From Promicromonospora umidemergens (lineage in GTDB: Bacteria > Actinomycetota > Actinomycetes > Actinomycetales > Cellulomonadaceae), in the NCBI RefSeq assembly GCF_024171995.1, contig NZ_JAMTCT010000001.1, positions 62,001 through 126,000 on the forward strand: a stretch of 64,000 nucleotides of DNA, in the 5' to 3' direction. Below, one piece after another: positions 48,800-57,754 of the stretch (position 1 is its first letter; every line of letters starts with the position of its first letter). The notes beneath the pieces are model-generated. The model was not told the origin of the DNA. It did not search any database and saw only the letters and a list, made by a program, of their open reading frames with translations. A program made the translations under genes and the position numbers.

Positions 48800-50296
48800 A
48801 TGACGGCACTCGACGATGCGACCGTGGGCAGGCTGGTGGCGTCCGCGCCGAACGGTGCGGAGCTGACGGTGCCCACCTACGACCGCGCCCGGCTGACCAC
48901 CGGGATCGTTCATCTGGGGGTGGGCGGCTTTCACCGGGCGCACCAGGCGATGTACCTCGACCGGCTCATGGCCGAGGGCAAGGCCATGGACTGGGCGATC
49001 TGCGGCGTCGGCGTGCTCCCCGGCGACGCCCGGATGCGCGACGCGCTCGCGGCGCAGGACGGCCTCTACACCATGGTGCTCAAGCACCCGGACGGGCGCC
49101 TGGAGGCGCGCGTGATCGGGTCGATCAAGGAGTACCTGCTGGCGCCCGACGATCCGGAGGCGGTGCTCGAGAAGATGGCCTCGCCCGAGGTCCGCATCGT
49201 GTCGCTGACGGTCACCGAGGGCGGGTACAACATCCACCACGTCACGGCCGAGTTCGACCTGGACAACCCTGCGGTCAGTGCGGACCTGGCCGACGGCGCG
49301 GTCCCGACGACGACGTTCGGGCTGGTCACCGAGGCCCTGCGCCGCCGGAGGGAGCGGGGCGTGCCGCCGTTCACGGTGATGAGCTGCGACAACATCCAGG
49401 GCAACGGCGGGGTCGCGCGGCGCGCGTTCACCACGTTCGCCCGGGTCAAGGACGCGGAGCTCGCCGCCTGGATCGAGGACAACGTCGCGTTCCCGAGCTC
49501 CATGGTCGACCGGATCACGCCCGTCACCACGGACGCCGACCGCGCGATGGTGGCGACACGCTTCGGCATCGACGACGCCTGGCCCGTGGTGGCCGAGCCG
49601 TTCGAGCAGTGGGCGCTGGAGGACAGCTTCCCCACCGGCCGGCCCCCGTTCGAGGACGCAGGCGTGCAGGTGGTGGCCGACGTCGAGCCGTACGAGCTGA
49701 TGAAGCTGCGCCTGCTCAACGCGAGCCACCAGGCCCTGTGCTACGTGGGCTACCTGGCCGGCTACCGGTACGCGCACGAGGTGGCCGAGCGAGACGTGTT
49801 CGCCCGGTTCCTGCTCGGCTACATGGACGCAGAGGGCACGCCCACGCTGGAGCCGGTGCCCGGTATCGACCTGGACCTGTACAAGCGCACGCTGATCGAG
49901 CGGTTCGCGAACCCGCACGTGGCCGACACCCTGGCGCGCCTGTGCGCCGAGTCGTCCGACCGCATCCCGAAGTGGCTGCTCCCGGTGGTCCGGCACCACC
50001 TGGCTACCGGCGGGCCGATCGAGCACGCCGCGCTCGTCGTCGCGTCCTGGGCCCGCTACGACGAGGGTGTCGACGAGGCCGGCGAGCCCATCGAGATCGT
50101 CGACCGGCTCGCGGACCGGCTGCACCAGGCGGCGCTCGCGCAGCGGACCGACCCGCTGGCCTTCCTGCGCGACCGCGAGCTGTTCGGTGACCTGGTCGAC
50201 GACGAGCGGTTCACCGCCGCGTACACGGCGGCGCTCGCGTCCCTGCACGAGAAGGGCGCTCTTGCGACGGTAGAGGCCCTGGTCGCCCGCTCCTGA
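48800..50296 (+). CDS. Mannitol/polyol 2-dehydrogenase family protein
   Basis: 498 residues, long-chain polyol dehydrogenase. N-terminal NAD-binding part: IVHLGVGGFHRAHQAMYLD. The catalytic signature K-x-R-x3-N-x2-H is present as LMKLRLLNASHQALCYVG. Oxidises D-mannitol or another hexitol (or hexuronate) with NAD+ to the ketose in the cytosol. GGAGGAG precedes ATG 48800. It converges with the sorC-type regulator (4 bp between stops) and shares a repeated motif with the ABC operon, so the three units form one polyol regulon (inference). Confidence 0.93.
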   Translation: MTALDDATVGRLVASAPNGAELTVPTYDRARLTTGIVHLGVGGFHRAHQAMYLDRLMAEGKAMDWAICGVGVLPGDARMRDALAAQDGLYTMVLKHPDGRLEARVIGSIKEYLLAPDDPEAVLEKMASPEVRIVSLTVTEGGYNIHHVTAEFDLDNPAVSADLADGAVPTTTFGLVTEALRRRRERGVPPFTVMSCDNIQGNGGVARRAFTTFARVKDAELAAWIEDNVAFPSSMVDRITPVTTDADRAMVATRFGIDDAWPVVAEPFEQWALEDSFPTGRPPFEDAGVQVVADVEPYELMKLRLLNASHQALCYVGYLAGYRYAHEVAERDVFARFLLGYMDAEGTPTLEPVPGIDLDLYKRTLIERFANPHVADTLARLCAESSDRIPKWLLPVVRHHLATGGPIEHAALVVASWARYDEGVDEAGEPIEIVDRLADRLHQAALAQRTDPLAFLRDRELFGDLVDDERFTAAYTAALASLHEKGALATVEALVARS

Positions 50297-50300
50297 CGGG

Positions 50301-51245
50301 TCAGTCCAGGAGGAGGGTCTCCAGGGCGGTCGCCGCGGCGTCGTCGACCACGAGGGTGTTGGCGACGCCGCCGCGTACCGCGGCCATCAGGCCCGGCGCG
50401 ACGGCGGCGCCGTAGCCGATGACGATGACCTGGGGCGTCGCGGCGAGCTGTTCGAGCGTCACGCCCACCACCCGCTCGTCGAGACTGGTCCGGACGGGGC
50501 GGCCCTCGGCGTCGAACAGGCGGCCCGAGCACTCGGCGATGGCGCCCGCATCGGTCGCCGCCTGCTGCTCCTCGGTGCTGATCTGCGGGAACACCGTGGA
50601 GGTGCGTTCGGACCAGTGCCCGACGGCGACGACGGCGACGTCCAGGTGGTCGGCCCGGGCGAGCGCGTCGGCGATCTCCGGCTGGCGGCGCATGCCCGCG
50701 GCGGTGGCGGCGTCGGCCACCAGCAGCGGCGACCAGACCGGCCACGTACGCACGCCCGGCATCTGCTCGAACGTGTTGATCAGCGCCAGGGAGTTGCCGC
50801 TGCCCTCGACGGGCAGCGCCCCGACGAGCTGGACGACGTCGCACTGCGGGAGCCGGCCGATGTGCCGCACCGCTGCCTCGACCGTGCGCGACCACGACAC
50901 ACCGGCGGTCGCGCCCTCGGTGATGTGCGCGCGCGCCGCGTGGGCGAGCTCGACGGCGACGTTCTCCCGGGTGGCGTGCGTGTCCTCGCCGCTGGCGGCG
51001 ATGAGGATCTCGCCCACGCCGAGCCGGGCGGCGAGCCGGGCGCCGCGCTCGCCGTCGACCCGCGGCGGCGTGATCTCGATACGGACCACGCCCTGGTCGC
51101 GCGCCTGTGCGAGCAGGCGGGCCACCTGGAAGCGGGAGATGCCACGGTCCCGGGCGATCTCGACCTTCGACTTGCCGTCGAGGTAGTAGTCGGTGCTCAC
51201 CTCGACCAGGAGGTTCGAGATGAGGTTCGAATCGGGATGGGTCAC
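50301..51245 (-). CDS. SorC-family sugar-binding transcriptional regulator
   Basis: 314 residues from GTG 51245, preceded by GAGGACGCAG; the frame opens further to GTG 51314 without a ribosome site. N-terminal HTH: YYLDGKSKVEIARDRGISRF then QVARLLAQARDQGVVRI. C-terminal sugar-phosphate-binding domain: ATAGVSWSRTVEAAVRHIG, VVQLVGALPVEG, DVAVVAVGHWSERTSTVFP and VIVIGYGAAVAPGLMAAVRG. It probably senses a phosphorylated sugar or polyol and controls the adjoining dehydrogenase and importer. Confidence 0.92.
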   Translation of the reverse strand: MTHPDSNLISNLLVEVSTDYYLDGKSKVEIARDRGISRFQVARLLAQARDQGVVRIEITPPRVDGERGARLAARLGVGEILIAASGEDTHATRENVAVELAHAARAHITEGATAGVSWSRTVEAAVRHIGRLPQCDVVQLVGALPVEGSGNSLALINTFEQMPGVRTWPVWSPLLVADAATAAGMRRQPEIADALARADHLDVAVVAVGHWSERTSTVFPQISTEEQQAATDAGAIAECSGRLFDAEGRPVRTSLDERVVGVTLEQLAATPQVIVIGYGAAVAPGLMAAVRGGVANTLVVDDAAATALETLLLD

Positions 51246-51308
51246 CTGCGTCCTCACTCCCGCAGGCGATAGCGGGAACGGTTGAGCGACTATTGAGCGG
51301 GGGGTCTT

Positions 51309-51370
51309 GCTCACCTGAGCATACCCAACTACTCTGCGGTTGCAGATGAGCAGTTGAAATTCTCAAATGA
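51309..51370. promoter_or_regulatory. SorC operator candidates before ABC operon
   Basis: GCAGATGAGC (51342-51351, inverse of GCTCATCTGC) plus looser relatives GCTCACCTGA (51309) and CAAATGAGCG (51364). They lie between the regulator and the binding-protein gene. Confidence 0.5.
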
Positions 51371-51406
51371 GCGCGGCGCAGACGCTGCGCCGAGGAGAGG
51401 ACGAGG

Positions 51407-52783
51407 ATGTTCCGACCTCCGAGGGGTACTTCGGTGAGGACGACGCTGGCGGCCGCGACGGCCGCCGTCGCGCTGGCCCTGACCGGCTGTGCCGGGGCGG
51501 GAGCCGTGGGCGGCGGCGACGGCGAACGGATAGTGGTGGCCATCGTGTCCAACCCGCAGATGCAGGACGCGATCTCGCTGCAGGACGAGTTCCGTGCGGC
51601 CCACCCCGGTGTGGACGTGCAGTTCGTGTCGCTGCCGGAGAACGAGGCCCGAGCGAAGATCACGGCGTCCGTCGCCACCGGCGGCGGCGAGTTCGACGTC
51701 GTCATGATCTCCAACTACGAGACGCCCATGTGGGCAGAGAACGGCTGGATCGAGAACCTGCAGCCGTACATCGAGCGCACCGACGGGTACGACGCGGAGG
51801 ACTTCGTCCCGAGCGTCCGGGAGGCGCTCTCGAGCGACGGCGACATGTACTCCGTGCCGTTCTACGGGGAGTCGTCGTTCCTCGCCTACCGCACCGACCT
51901 GTTCGAGCAGGCGGGGCTCGAGATGCCCGCCAAGCCGACCTGGGACGAGGTGCAGGACCTGGCCGCCGAGCTGGACGCGCCGGAGGAGGACTTCTCCGGC
52001 ATCTGCCTGCGCGGTCTGGCCGGCTGGGGCGAGGTGATGGCCCCGATGACCGCCGCGATGAACACGTTCGGTGGCGGCTGGTTCGACGAGGACTGGAACG
52101 CCACGGTCGACTCGCCGGAGAGCCGCAAGGGCATCGAGGCGTACATCGAGACCTTGCGTTCCTCCGGGCAGCCGGGCGCCGCGACGTCAGGCTTCGGCGA
52201 CTGCCTCACCCGCTTCGCCCAGGGCCAGTCGGCCATGTGGTACGACGCGACCTCCATGGTCTCCGCGGTCGAGGACCCCTCGTCGTCGACCGTAGCCGGC
52301 AAGGTGGGCTACGTCCCCGCGCCCGTCGCCGAGACCGAGTCGGCGGGCTGGCTCTACAGCTGGTCGCTGGCGATCCCGTCCACGAGCGAGCACAAGGACG
52401 CCGCCTGGGACTTCGTGTCCTGGATGACGGACAAGGAGTACATCAAGCTGGTCGGCGAGGAGATCGGCTGGGAGCGGGTGCCTCCGGGCAGCAGGCTGTC
52501 CACCTACGAGATCCCGGAGTACGCAAAGGTCTCCGAGGCCTACGCGGACGAGACGCTCGACGCGATGAACGGGGCGACGCAGGAGTCCGCGATGGCCAAG
52601 CCGGTGCCGTACCCGGGGCTCCAGTTCGTCGGGATACCCGAGTTCCAGGATCTCGGCACCCGGGTGGGCCAGCAGATGTCCGCGGCGATCGCCGGGCAGA
52701 TCACCGTCGACGAGGCCATCGCACAGTCTCAGCGCTATGCCGAGACCGTGTCTGAGACCTACCGGAATGAGGAGGGGCAATGA
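51407..52783 (+). CDS. ABC sugar/polyol-binding lipoprotein
   Basis: 458 residues. Lipobox ALTGC (Cys28) and the usual extracellular solute-binding family 1 layout: IVVAIVSNPQMQDAISLQDE at the start, EFDVVMISNYETPMWAENGW, MYSVPFYGESSFLAYRTDLF, and KDAAWDFVSWMTDKEYIKLV. The SmoE-type (sorbitol/mannitol) importers have this organisation. GAGGAG lies upstream of ATG 51407. It overlaps the first permease by 4 bp. A polyol ligand is inferred from the dehydrogenase next door. Confidence 0.93.
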   Translation: MFRPPRGTSVRTTLAAATAAVALALTGCAGAGAVGGGDGERIVVAIVSNPQMQDAISLQDEFRAAHPGVDVQFVSLPENEARAKITASVATGGGEFDVVMISNYETPMWAENGWIENLQPYIERTDGYDAEDFVPSVREALSSDGDMYSVPFYGESSFLAYRTDLFEQAGLEMPAKPTWDEVQDLAAELDAPEEDFSGICLRGLAGWGEVMAPMTAAMNTFGGGWFDEDWNATVDSPESRKGIEAYIETLRSSGQPGAATSGFGDCLTRFAQGQSAMWYDATSMVSAVEDPSSSTVAGKVGYVPAPVAETESAGWLYSWSLAIPSTSEHKDAAWDFVSWMTDKEYIKLVGEEIGWERVPPGSRLSTYEIPEYAKVSEAYADETLDAMNGATQESAMAKPVPYPGLQFVGIPEFQDLGTRVGQQMSAAIAGQITVDEAIAQSQRYAETVSETYRNEEGQ

Positions 52784-53727
52784 GCACCTCGACCGTCGAC
52801 CGGCTCGAAGGCAAGCGCCGGGACGCTCGCAGCGAGGCGTCCGCGCGACCGATCAGCCGCGCGGAGGGCTGGCGCCGTCGTGGTCCGCTGCTGCCCGCGC
52901 TGATCTTCACCGTCATCGTCACGCAGCTGCCGTTCCTCCTGACCATCTGGTACTCGCTGCACTCGCGGAACCTGCTGCGGCCCGAGTCCGACCTGTTCGT
53001 CGGCCTGCGGAACTACCTCGACATCGCGCGGGACTCCACGTTCCGGCAGACCGCGCTGAACTCCGTGGTCATCACCCTCGGCTGCGTGCTCGTGGCGATG
53101 ATCCTCGGGATCGTGCTCGCGCTGCTGCTCGACCGCCCGTTCTTCGGGCGCAGCGTGGCGCGCACCATGCTCATCACGCCGTTCCTCGTGATGCCGGTCG
53201 CGACGTCCGTGCTGTGGTCGATCGCCCTGCTCAACCCGACGTACGGCCTGTTCAACTGGGTGCTCGGGGTGTTCGGGCTCGAAGCGGTCGACTGGACGTC
53301 CACCTACCCGCTGATCGCCATCCTGATGGCGCTGGTGTGGCAGTGGACGCCGTTCATGATGCTCCTCGTGCTCGCCGGCCTGCAGGCTCAGCCGAAGGAC
53401 GTGCTCGAGGCGGCCTCCGTCGACGGCGCGGGCACCTGGCTCACGTTCCGGCTGATCACGCTGCCGCACCTGCGCAGGTACATCGAGCTGGGCGTGCTGC
53501 TGGGGATCATCTACGTGGTCAACACCTTCGACCAGATCTACCTGATGACGGCGGGCGGGCCCGGTACGGCCAGCGCCAACCTGCCGTTCTACATCTACCA
53601 GCGGGCGTTCCTCGGGTTCGACATCGGGCAGGCCGCCGCCATGGGTGTCGTCGTCGTGATCGCCACGATCATCGTGGCCTCCGCAGCGCTGCGCCTGATC
53701 TTCCGTAGCTTCGAAGTGAAGGAGTGA
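52780..53727 (+). CDS. ABC transporter permease (MalF/SmoF-like)
   Basis: 315 residues, six membrane helices. The ATPase-contact EAA loop reads VLEAASVDGAGTWLTFRLIT then LPHLRRYI. Start ATG overlaps the binding-protein stop (ATGA). The helices include LPALIFTVIVTQLPFLLTIW and IATIIVASAALRLIF. Membrane part of the polyol importer together with the next gene. Confidence 0.94.
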   Translation: MSTSTVDRLEGKRRDARSEASARPISRAEGWRRRGPLLPALIFTVIVTQLPFLLTIWYSLHSRNLLRPESDLFVGLRNYLDIARDSTFRQTALNSVVITLGCVLVAMILGIVLALLLDRPFFGRSVARTMLITPFLVMPVATSVLWSIALLNPTYGLFNWVLGVFGLEAVDWTSTYPLIAILMALVWQWTPFMMLLVLAGLQAQPKDVLEAASVDGAGTWLTFRLITLPHLRRYIELGVLLGIIYVVNTFDQIYLMTAGGPGTASANLPFYIYQRAFLGFDIGQAAAMGVVVVIATIIVASAALRLIFRSFEVKE

Positions 53728-53729
53728 CC

Positions 53730-54599
53730 ATGTCTGTCGCTGCCCCCGTGGTTGCTCCCAACGTGGCCGATGCTCGGCGGGAGACGAACCGACGCTTCTC
53801 CGGTGGTCTGCTGACCACTCTCACCTGGCTGCTGGCCATCGGGTTCTTCTTCCCGGTCGCCTGGATGGCCCTCACGGCGTTCAAGCAGGAGAACCAGGCG
53901 GCCTCCGACCCGCCGACGTGGTTCTTCACGCCGACGCTCGACCAGTTCCGCGCCGTCCTCGAGGGCGGGTCGATGGTCTACGTCGGCAACTCGGTGATCG
54001 CCACCGGCGTCTCGACGGTCCTCGTGCTCCTGCTCGGCGTCCCCGCCGCGTACGCGCTGTCGATCCGGCCGGTGAAGAAGGTCAGCGACGTGCTGTTCTT
54101 CTTCATCTCCACCAAGATGCTGCCGGTCGTCGCGGTGATCGTGCCGATCTACGTGATCGCCGGACAGCTCAAGGTGCTCGACAACATCTGGACCCTCGTG
54201 ATCCTGTACACCGCGATGAACCTGCCGATCGCGGTGTGGATGATGCGGTCGTTCTTCATCGAGGTGCCCGGCGAGGTGCTGGAGGCCGCGTCGATCGACG
54301 GTGCAGGCCTGATGCGCACCATGCGGTCCGTGCTGCTGCCCATGGTGGCGCCCGGTATCGCGGCGACGGCGCTCATCTGCGTGATCTTCGCGTGGAACGA
54401 GTTCTTCTTCGCGCTCAACCTGACGGCGTCCCAGGCGGCGACCGTTCCGGTGCTCATCGTGTCGACCATGACGAGCGAGGGCCTGTTCCTCGCCCGGCTC
54501 TGTGCGGCGGCGCTGCTGGCGTCGCTCCCCGTGATCCTCGCGGGCTGGATCGCGCAGAAGCAGCTGGTCCGCGGCCTCTCGATGGGCGCGATCAAGTAG
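53730..54599 (+). CDS. ABC transporter permease (MalG/SmoG-like)
   Basis: 289 residues, six helices. EAA loop VLEAASIDGAGLMRTMRSVL then LPMVAPGIAATAL. ATG 53730 has AAGGAG 5 nt upstream; a GTG at 53724 overlapping the previous stop is less favoured. No ATP-binding gene follows, so a shared MsiK-type ATPase encoded elsewhere must energise it (common in actinobacteria). A 26-bp hairpin ends the operon. Confidence 0.94.
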   Translation: MSVAAPVVAPNVADARRETNRRFSGGLLTTLTWLLAIGFFFPVAWMALTAFKQENQAASDPPTWFFTPTLDQFRAVLEGGSMVYVGNSVIATGVSTVLVLLLGVPAAYALSIRPVKKVSDVLFFFISTKMLPVVAVIVPIYVIAGQLKVLDNIWTLVILYTAMNLPIAVWMMRSFFIEVPGEVLEAASIDGAGLMRTMRSVLLPMVAPGIAATALICVIFAWNEFFFALNLTASQAATVPVLIVSTMTSEGLFLARLCAAALLASLPVILAGWIAQKQLVRGLSMGAIK

Positions 54600-54638
54600 G
54601 TCCGGGCCGGAGCTCGCGCTGGCTCCCGCCGGCCCCGC

Positions 54639-54694
54639 CAGCCCAGCGATCTGGCCCGGAACTCAGATGAGTTTCGGGCCAGATCGCTGGGCTG
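54639..54694. terminator. Long perfect hairpin after polyol importer
   Basis: Arms 54639-54665 and 54668-54694 pair over 26-27 bp with one G-U. The first 20 bp (CAGCCCAGCGATCTGGCCCG) are perfect. 2-nt loop. Confidence 0.8.
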
Positions 54695-54980
54695 CGGCGT
54701 GTGCGGTGCCGAACCGCAAGTTGGTCGTGGGCCCGGTCGGCGCCTGGTCGCCGAACCGCAAGCTGAGTACGGCCGAACGGCGTCCCTGGACATTCATGGT
54801 CCGGAGTCGGCGGCGAGTATGACTGATTCGTGTTCAGTAGGCGCCAGGCGGCCGCTATCCGACGCTGAGTGGTCCCCTGGAGCCTGCTGAACCTCGATCA
54901 GGAGTGGTTCGGGGGCGGCGGTCCGGGGCCGGGGGGCGGAGGTGGTGCCACGGGTGGGTGGCGGGTGGGTTTCCGATGTT
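54695..54980. other. Non-coding stretch before GH43 gene
   Basis: No supported gene. It contains the direct repeat GCCGAACCGCAAG (54708-54720 and 54750-54762, 42 bp apart). GTTCAGTAGGC and GCCTGCTGAAC (54833 and ~54887) form an imperfect long-range inverted repeat. A G-rich run lies near 54905-54975. Confidence 0.5.
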
Positions 54981-55016
54981 TTTTGTCGGGTAGTTGCCGG
55001 AAGAACTCAGGGCTCC
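54981..55016 (+). promoter_or_regulatory. Element shared with ROK promoter (copy A)
   Basis: 36 bp beginning TTTTGTCGGGTAGTTGCCGG. It matches 57705-57740 at 28 of 36 positions by my count. It lies ~95 bp upstream of the GH43 start. A common binding site for the ROK regulator is the simplest reading. Confidence 0.6.
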
Positions 55017-55111
55017 TTCGATGAGGAGCGGAGCCTGGGCGTCCTGTCACGGGGCGCCGGCCCGCCGTCGCGCGACTGCTCGGCGGCACCGTTCGAGAGG
55101 AGCCTGCCCTC

Positions 55112-57610
55112 ATGCGTTTGGGATCAGATCAATGGAGATCAGATCGATGGAGCTCAGGTCGACCCAGCACGGCGCGACGTCGCCCCCGCGGACCGGTCCG
55201 GACCGGCTGGGTCGCGGCGGTCGCGGCGGCGGTCCTGGCGTCGGGGATGGTCCCCGCCCAGGGCGTAGGCGCTGACGCCCCGCCCGCCGACGCCGCTGCC
55301 GCTGCCCCGGCCGACGCCGCTGCCGCAGCCCTGCCCGCCACCGCCACGCCAGCCCCCACCTCGCCCGCCACCGCACCGAACATCGACGGCACCACCTACA
55401 CCAACCCGGTCTCCGCCGGAGTCACCGACACCTTCCCGGACCCCGCGGTGATCCGCGGCAAGGACGGCGCCTGGTACGCGTACGGCACGCAGAACCCCGT
55501 GTTCAACAGCCAGGGCGAGCCGGGAGAGCGGATCCTGCCGATCCTGCGCTCCGAGGACCTGGCGCACTGGGAGTACGTGGGCGAGGTGATCCAGCCGGAC
55601 GAGGTCCCGGGCACCTGGCGCGACAACTCTCGCGCCTGGGCACCGGACATCCGCTACGTCGACGGCGAGTACCTGCTGACGTACGGCCTGTCCACGGGCG
55701 GCCTCGCGGTGGCCACCGCGCCGACGCCGACCGGCCCGTGGGCGCACAGCGACGAGCTGCTGGTCCCGTCCGCACCCATCGAGGGCTGCCCGACCGGCAA
55801 CATCGACCAGGCCCTGTTCACCGACGACGACGGCACCCTCTACCTGTACTGGGGCAGCTACGACGTCGTCTGCGTCTCGGAGCTCACCCCCGGCGCGGAA
55901 GAGCTCACCGGACCGGTCACCCAGGTGGCGCAGGGCCGTCGGATGGAGGGGGCGCTCATGGTGCGGCACGACGACCTCTACTACCTGATGTACTCCGACG
56001 CGGGCTGCTGCGACGGTGCGTTCAGCGGGTACACCGTCAAGGTGGGCCGCGGCGAGAGCCCGCGCGGACCGTTCCTGGACGACGACGGCGTCGACCTCAT
56101 GGCCGAGTCGAGCAAGGGCGGCTACGTCCTGACGTCGAGCGGCAACGGGTTCGCCGGGCCTGGCCACCACTCGGTGCTGACCGACCTGGCGGGCCAGGAC
56201 TGGATGGCCTACCACGCCATCCCGACGGACGACCCCGACTTCCCGCCGGTCGACACCCGGAACGGCGTGCTCAACCTGTCGAAGCGGCCGCTCATGATCG
56301 ACCGGCTCGACTGGATCGACGGCTGGCCGGTCGTCAACGCGGGTGCCGGTCCGTCGTCGGGCCCGCAGCCTGCCCCCGTGACCTCCGGTGCGGTCGGCAC
56401 CACGTTCGCCGACGGCTCCCTCGACGGCTGGCGTGCCGGTCGCGACGTCGCCGTCGAGGAAGAGCCTGACGCGGGCCCGTACGTTCGCCTCGACGACTCG
56501 TCCGTCACCAGCAGGGACCGGGCCGACGGCGACCTGCGCGCCCAGGCCGACCTGCGCGTGACCGACGGCGCCGCCGGGCTGACCCTCGGGGAGGGCGTGC
56601 GCCGGGCTGTCGCCTGGGTCGATCGCGGCACGGGCGAGCTGCGGCTCGAGGCCGGGCGTGGTGACCGCACCGTGCGGACTGCCACCGGCTTGCCGGACGA
56701 CTTCCCGTACGGGGACTGGAACACCGTGACGCTCGACCGCGACGTCGAGTCCGGCACGCTGACCGCCACCGTCTCCGCCGACAACCTCAAGGAGCCGCTC
56801 GGCACGGCAACCCTGACGGCGTCCGCCCACCCGTCCAGTGGCAAGGGGCGCGCGACCGAGGCCTCCGTGGGCGTGACGGCCCGGGGCGGTGCCGACGCCG
56901 ACAACCTCAGCCTCGTCCCCGCGGCCAGGCCGGTGACCCAACGCGTTCCCGACCCCGAGCCAGGCGCACTGCTGCCCGGCAGCTCGGACGAGTTCGACGG
57001 CGTCGTGCCCGGCGAGGGCGGCTCGGGCTGGTCCTGGGTGCGGGGCCCGGCCGACGGTGTCCGCCTGGACGACGGCGCCCTCACCTGGCCGACCCAGCGG
57101 GCCGAGCTGTACCTCGGCACCAACTCGGCGTCCGTCCTGACCCGCGACGCGCCCGAGGGCGACTACCTGGTCGAGACCAGGCTGGAGCTGGACGGCGTCG
57201 GGGTGAACCGGCAGGCCGGCCTGGTCCTGTATGGAGGCGACGACCAGTTCGTGAAGCTGGTGCACTCCCAGCTCGGGCTCTCCCGCAAGCCGGGGAGCGT
57301 CTCGCAGCAGGTGGAGTTCACCAAGGAGGGCCCGCGTCCGACCACCACGCCGCCGACCGCGGTCGCCGCGGCGCCCATGTGGGGCGCGGCGCCGGGCGAG
57401 ACCACGTGGCTGCGGCTGTACGCGCACGAGGACGTCGCGAACGGTGAGCACGAGATCCGCATGGCGTCGAGCACGGACGGGGAGACGTGGCGGTGGGGCG
57501 GCGTCTGGACCCTGCCCAACGACCAGGACCTGCGGATCGGTCTGGTCGCGATGAACACGCCGGGCGCCACGGCCAGATTCGACTACGTCCGCACCTACGC
57601 CATGGACTGA
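55112..57610 (+). CDS. Secreted glycoside hydrolase family 43-like enzyme
   Basis: 832 residues. Signal segment TGWVAAVAAAVLASGMVPA (residues 31-49) and an Ala/Pro/Asp linker. The five-bladed GH43 domain (~95-400) has the three expected acids: Asp110 in TDTFPDPAVIRG (base), Asp232 in TGNIDQALF, and Glu279 in RMEGALMV (acid). Two C-terminal beta-sandwich regions follow: ~405-620 (FADGSLDGWRAGRD) and ~640-832 (LamG/DUF1349-like, GDYLVETRLELDGVG). It should attack arabinose- or xylose-containing side chains outside the cell; exact specificity is unknown. ATG 55112 has GAGAGGAG 9 nt upstream. Confidence 0.9.
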   Translation: MRLGSDQWRSDRWSSGRPSTARRRPRGPVRTGWVAAVAAAVLASGMVPAQGVGADAPPADAAAAAPADAAAAALPATATPAPTSPATAPNIDGTTYTNPVSAGVTDTFPDPAVIRGKDGAWYAYGTQNPVFNSQGEPGERILPILRSEDLAHWEYVGEVIQPDEVPGTWRDNSRAWAPDIRYVDGEYLLTYGLSTGGLAVATAPTPTGPWAHSDELLVPSAPIEGCPTGNIDQALFTDDDGTLYLYWGSYDVVCVSELTPGAEELTGPVTQVAQGRRMEGALMVRHDDLYYLMYSDAGCCDGAFSGYTVKVGRGESPRGPFLDDDGVDLMAESSKGGYVLTSSGNGFAGPGHHSVLTDLAGQDWMAYHAIPTDDPDFPPVDTRNGVLNLSKRPLMIDRLDWIDGWPVVNAGAGPSSGPQPAPVTSGAVGTTFADGSLDGWRAGRDVAVEEEPDAGPYVRLDDSSVTSRDRADGDLRAQADLRVTDGAAGLTLGEGVRRAVAWVDRGTGELRLEAGRGDRTVRTATGLPDDFPYGDWNTVTLDRDVESGTLTATVSADNLKEPLGTATLTASAHPSSGKGRATEASVGVTARGGADADNLSLVPAARPVTQRVPDPEPGALLPGSSDEFDGVVPGEGGSGWSWVRGPADGVRLDDGALTWPTQRAELYLGTNSASVLTRDAPEGDYLVETRLELDGVGVNRQAGLVLYGGDDQFVKLVHSQLGLSRKPGSVSQQVEFTKEGPRPTTTPPTAVAAAPMWGAAPGETTWLRLYAHEDVANGEHEIRMASSTDGETWRWGGVWTLPNDQDLRIGLVAMNTPGATARFDYVRTYAMD

Positions 57611-57619
57611 GGCCTCTCA

Positions 57620-57663
57620 CTGGTCGAGCTTGTCGAGACCCGGGTCTCGACAAGCTCGACCAG
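57620..57663. terminator. 44-bp perfect palindrome after GH43 gene
   Basis: CTGGTCGAGCTTGTCGAGAC plus CC, followed at once by its exact complement (57642-57663), with no loop. This sequence type (TGGTCGAGCTTGTCGAGACC) is a widely repeated intergenic palindrome in actinobacterial genomes. Confidence 0.8.
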
Positions 57664-57703
57664 CGAACGGGGTTTTGTTTGAGAGTTGGCAGATTGATGC
57701 GGC

Positions 57704-57747
57704 TTTCTGCCGGGTCGTTGACGGAAAAATTGAGGGGTCCCTATGGT
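57704..57747 (+). promoter_or_regulatory. ROK promoter with shared element (copy B)
   Basis: TTGACG (57718-57723), 18-bp spacer, TATGGT (57742-57747). The shared 36-bp element (57705-57740) covers -35 and spacer. Initiation would fall at ATG 57755, giving a leaderless transcript. Confidence 0.65.
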
Positions 57748-57754
57748 CGCTGGT

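Noticed and set aside
54699-54890. 63-codon frame in the GH43 upstream region
   Set aside because: No ribosome site, no family features, overlaps direct repeats.
55154-57451. 765-codon open frame antisense to the GH43 gene
   Set aside because: Shadow frame; the plus strand has a signal peptide and catalytic motifs.
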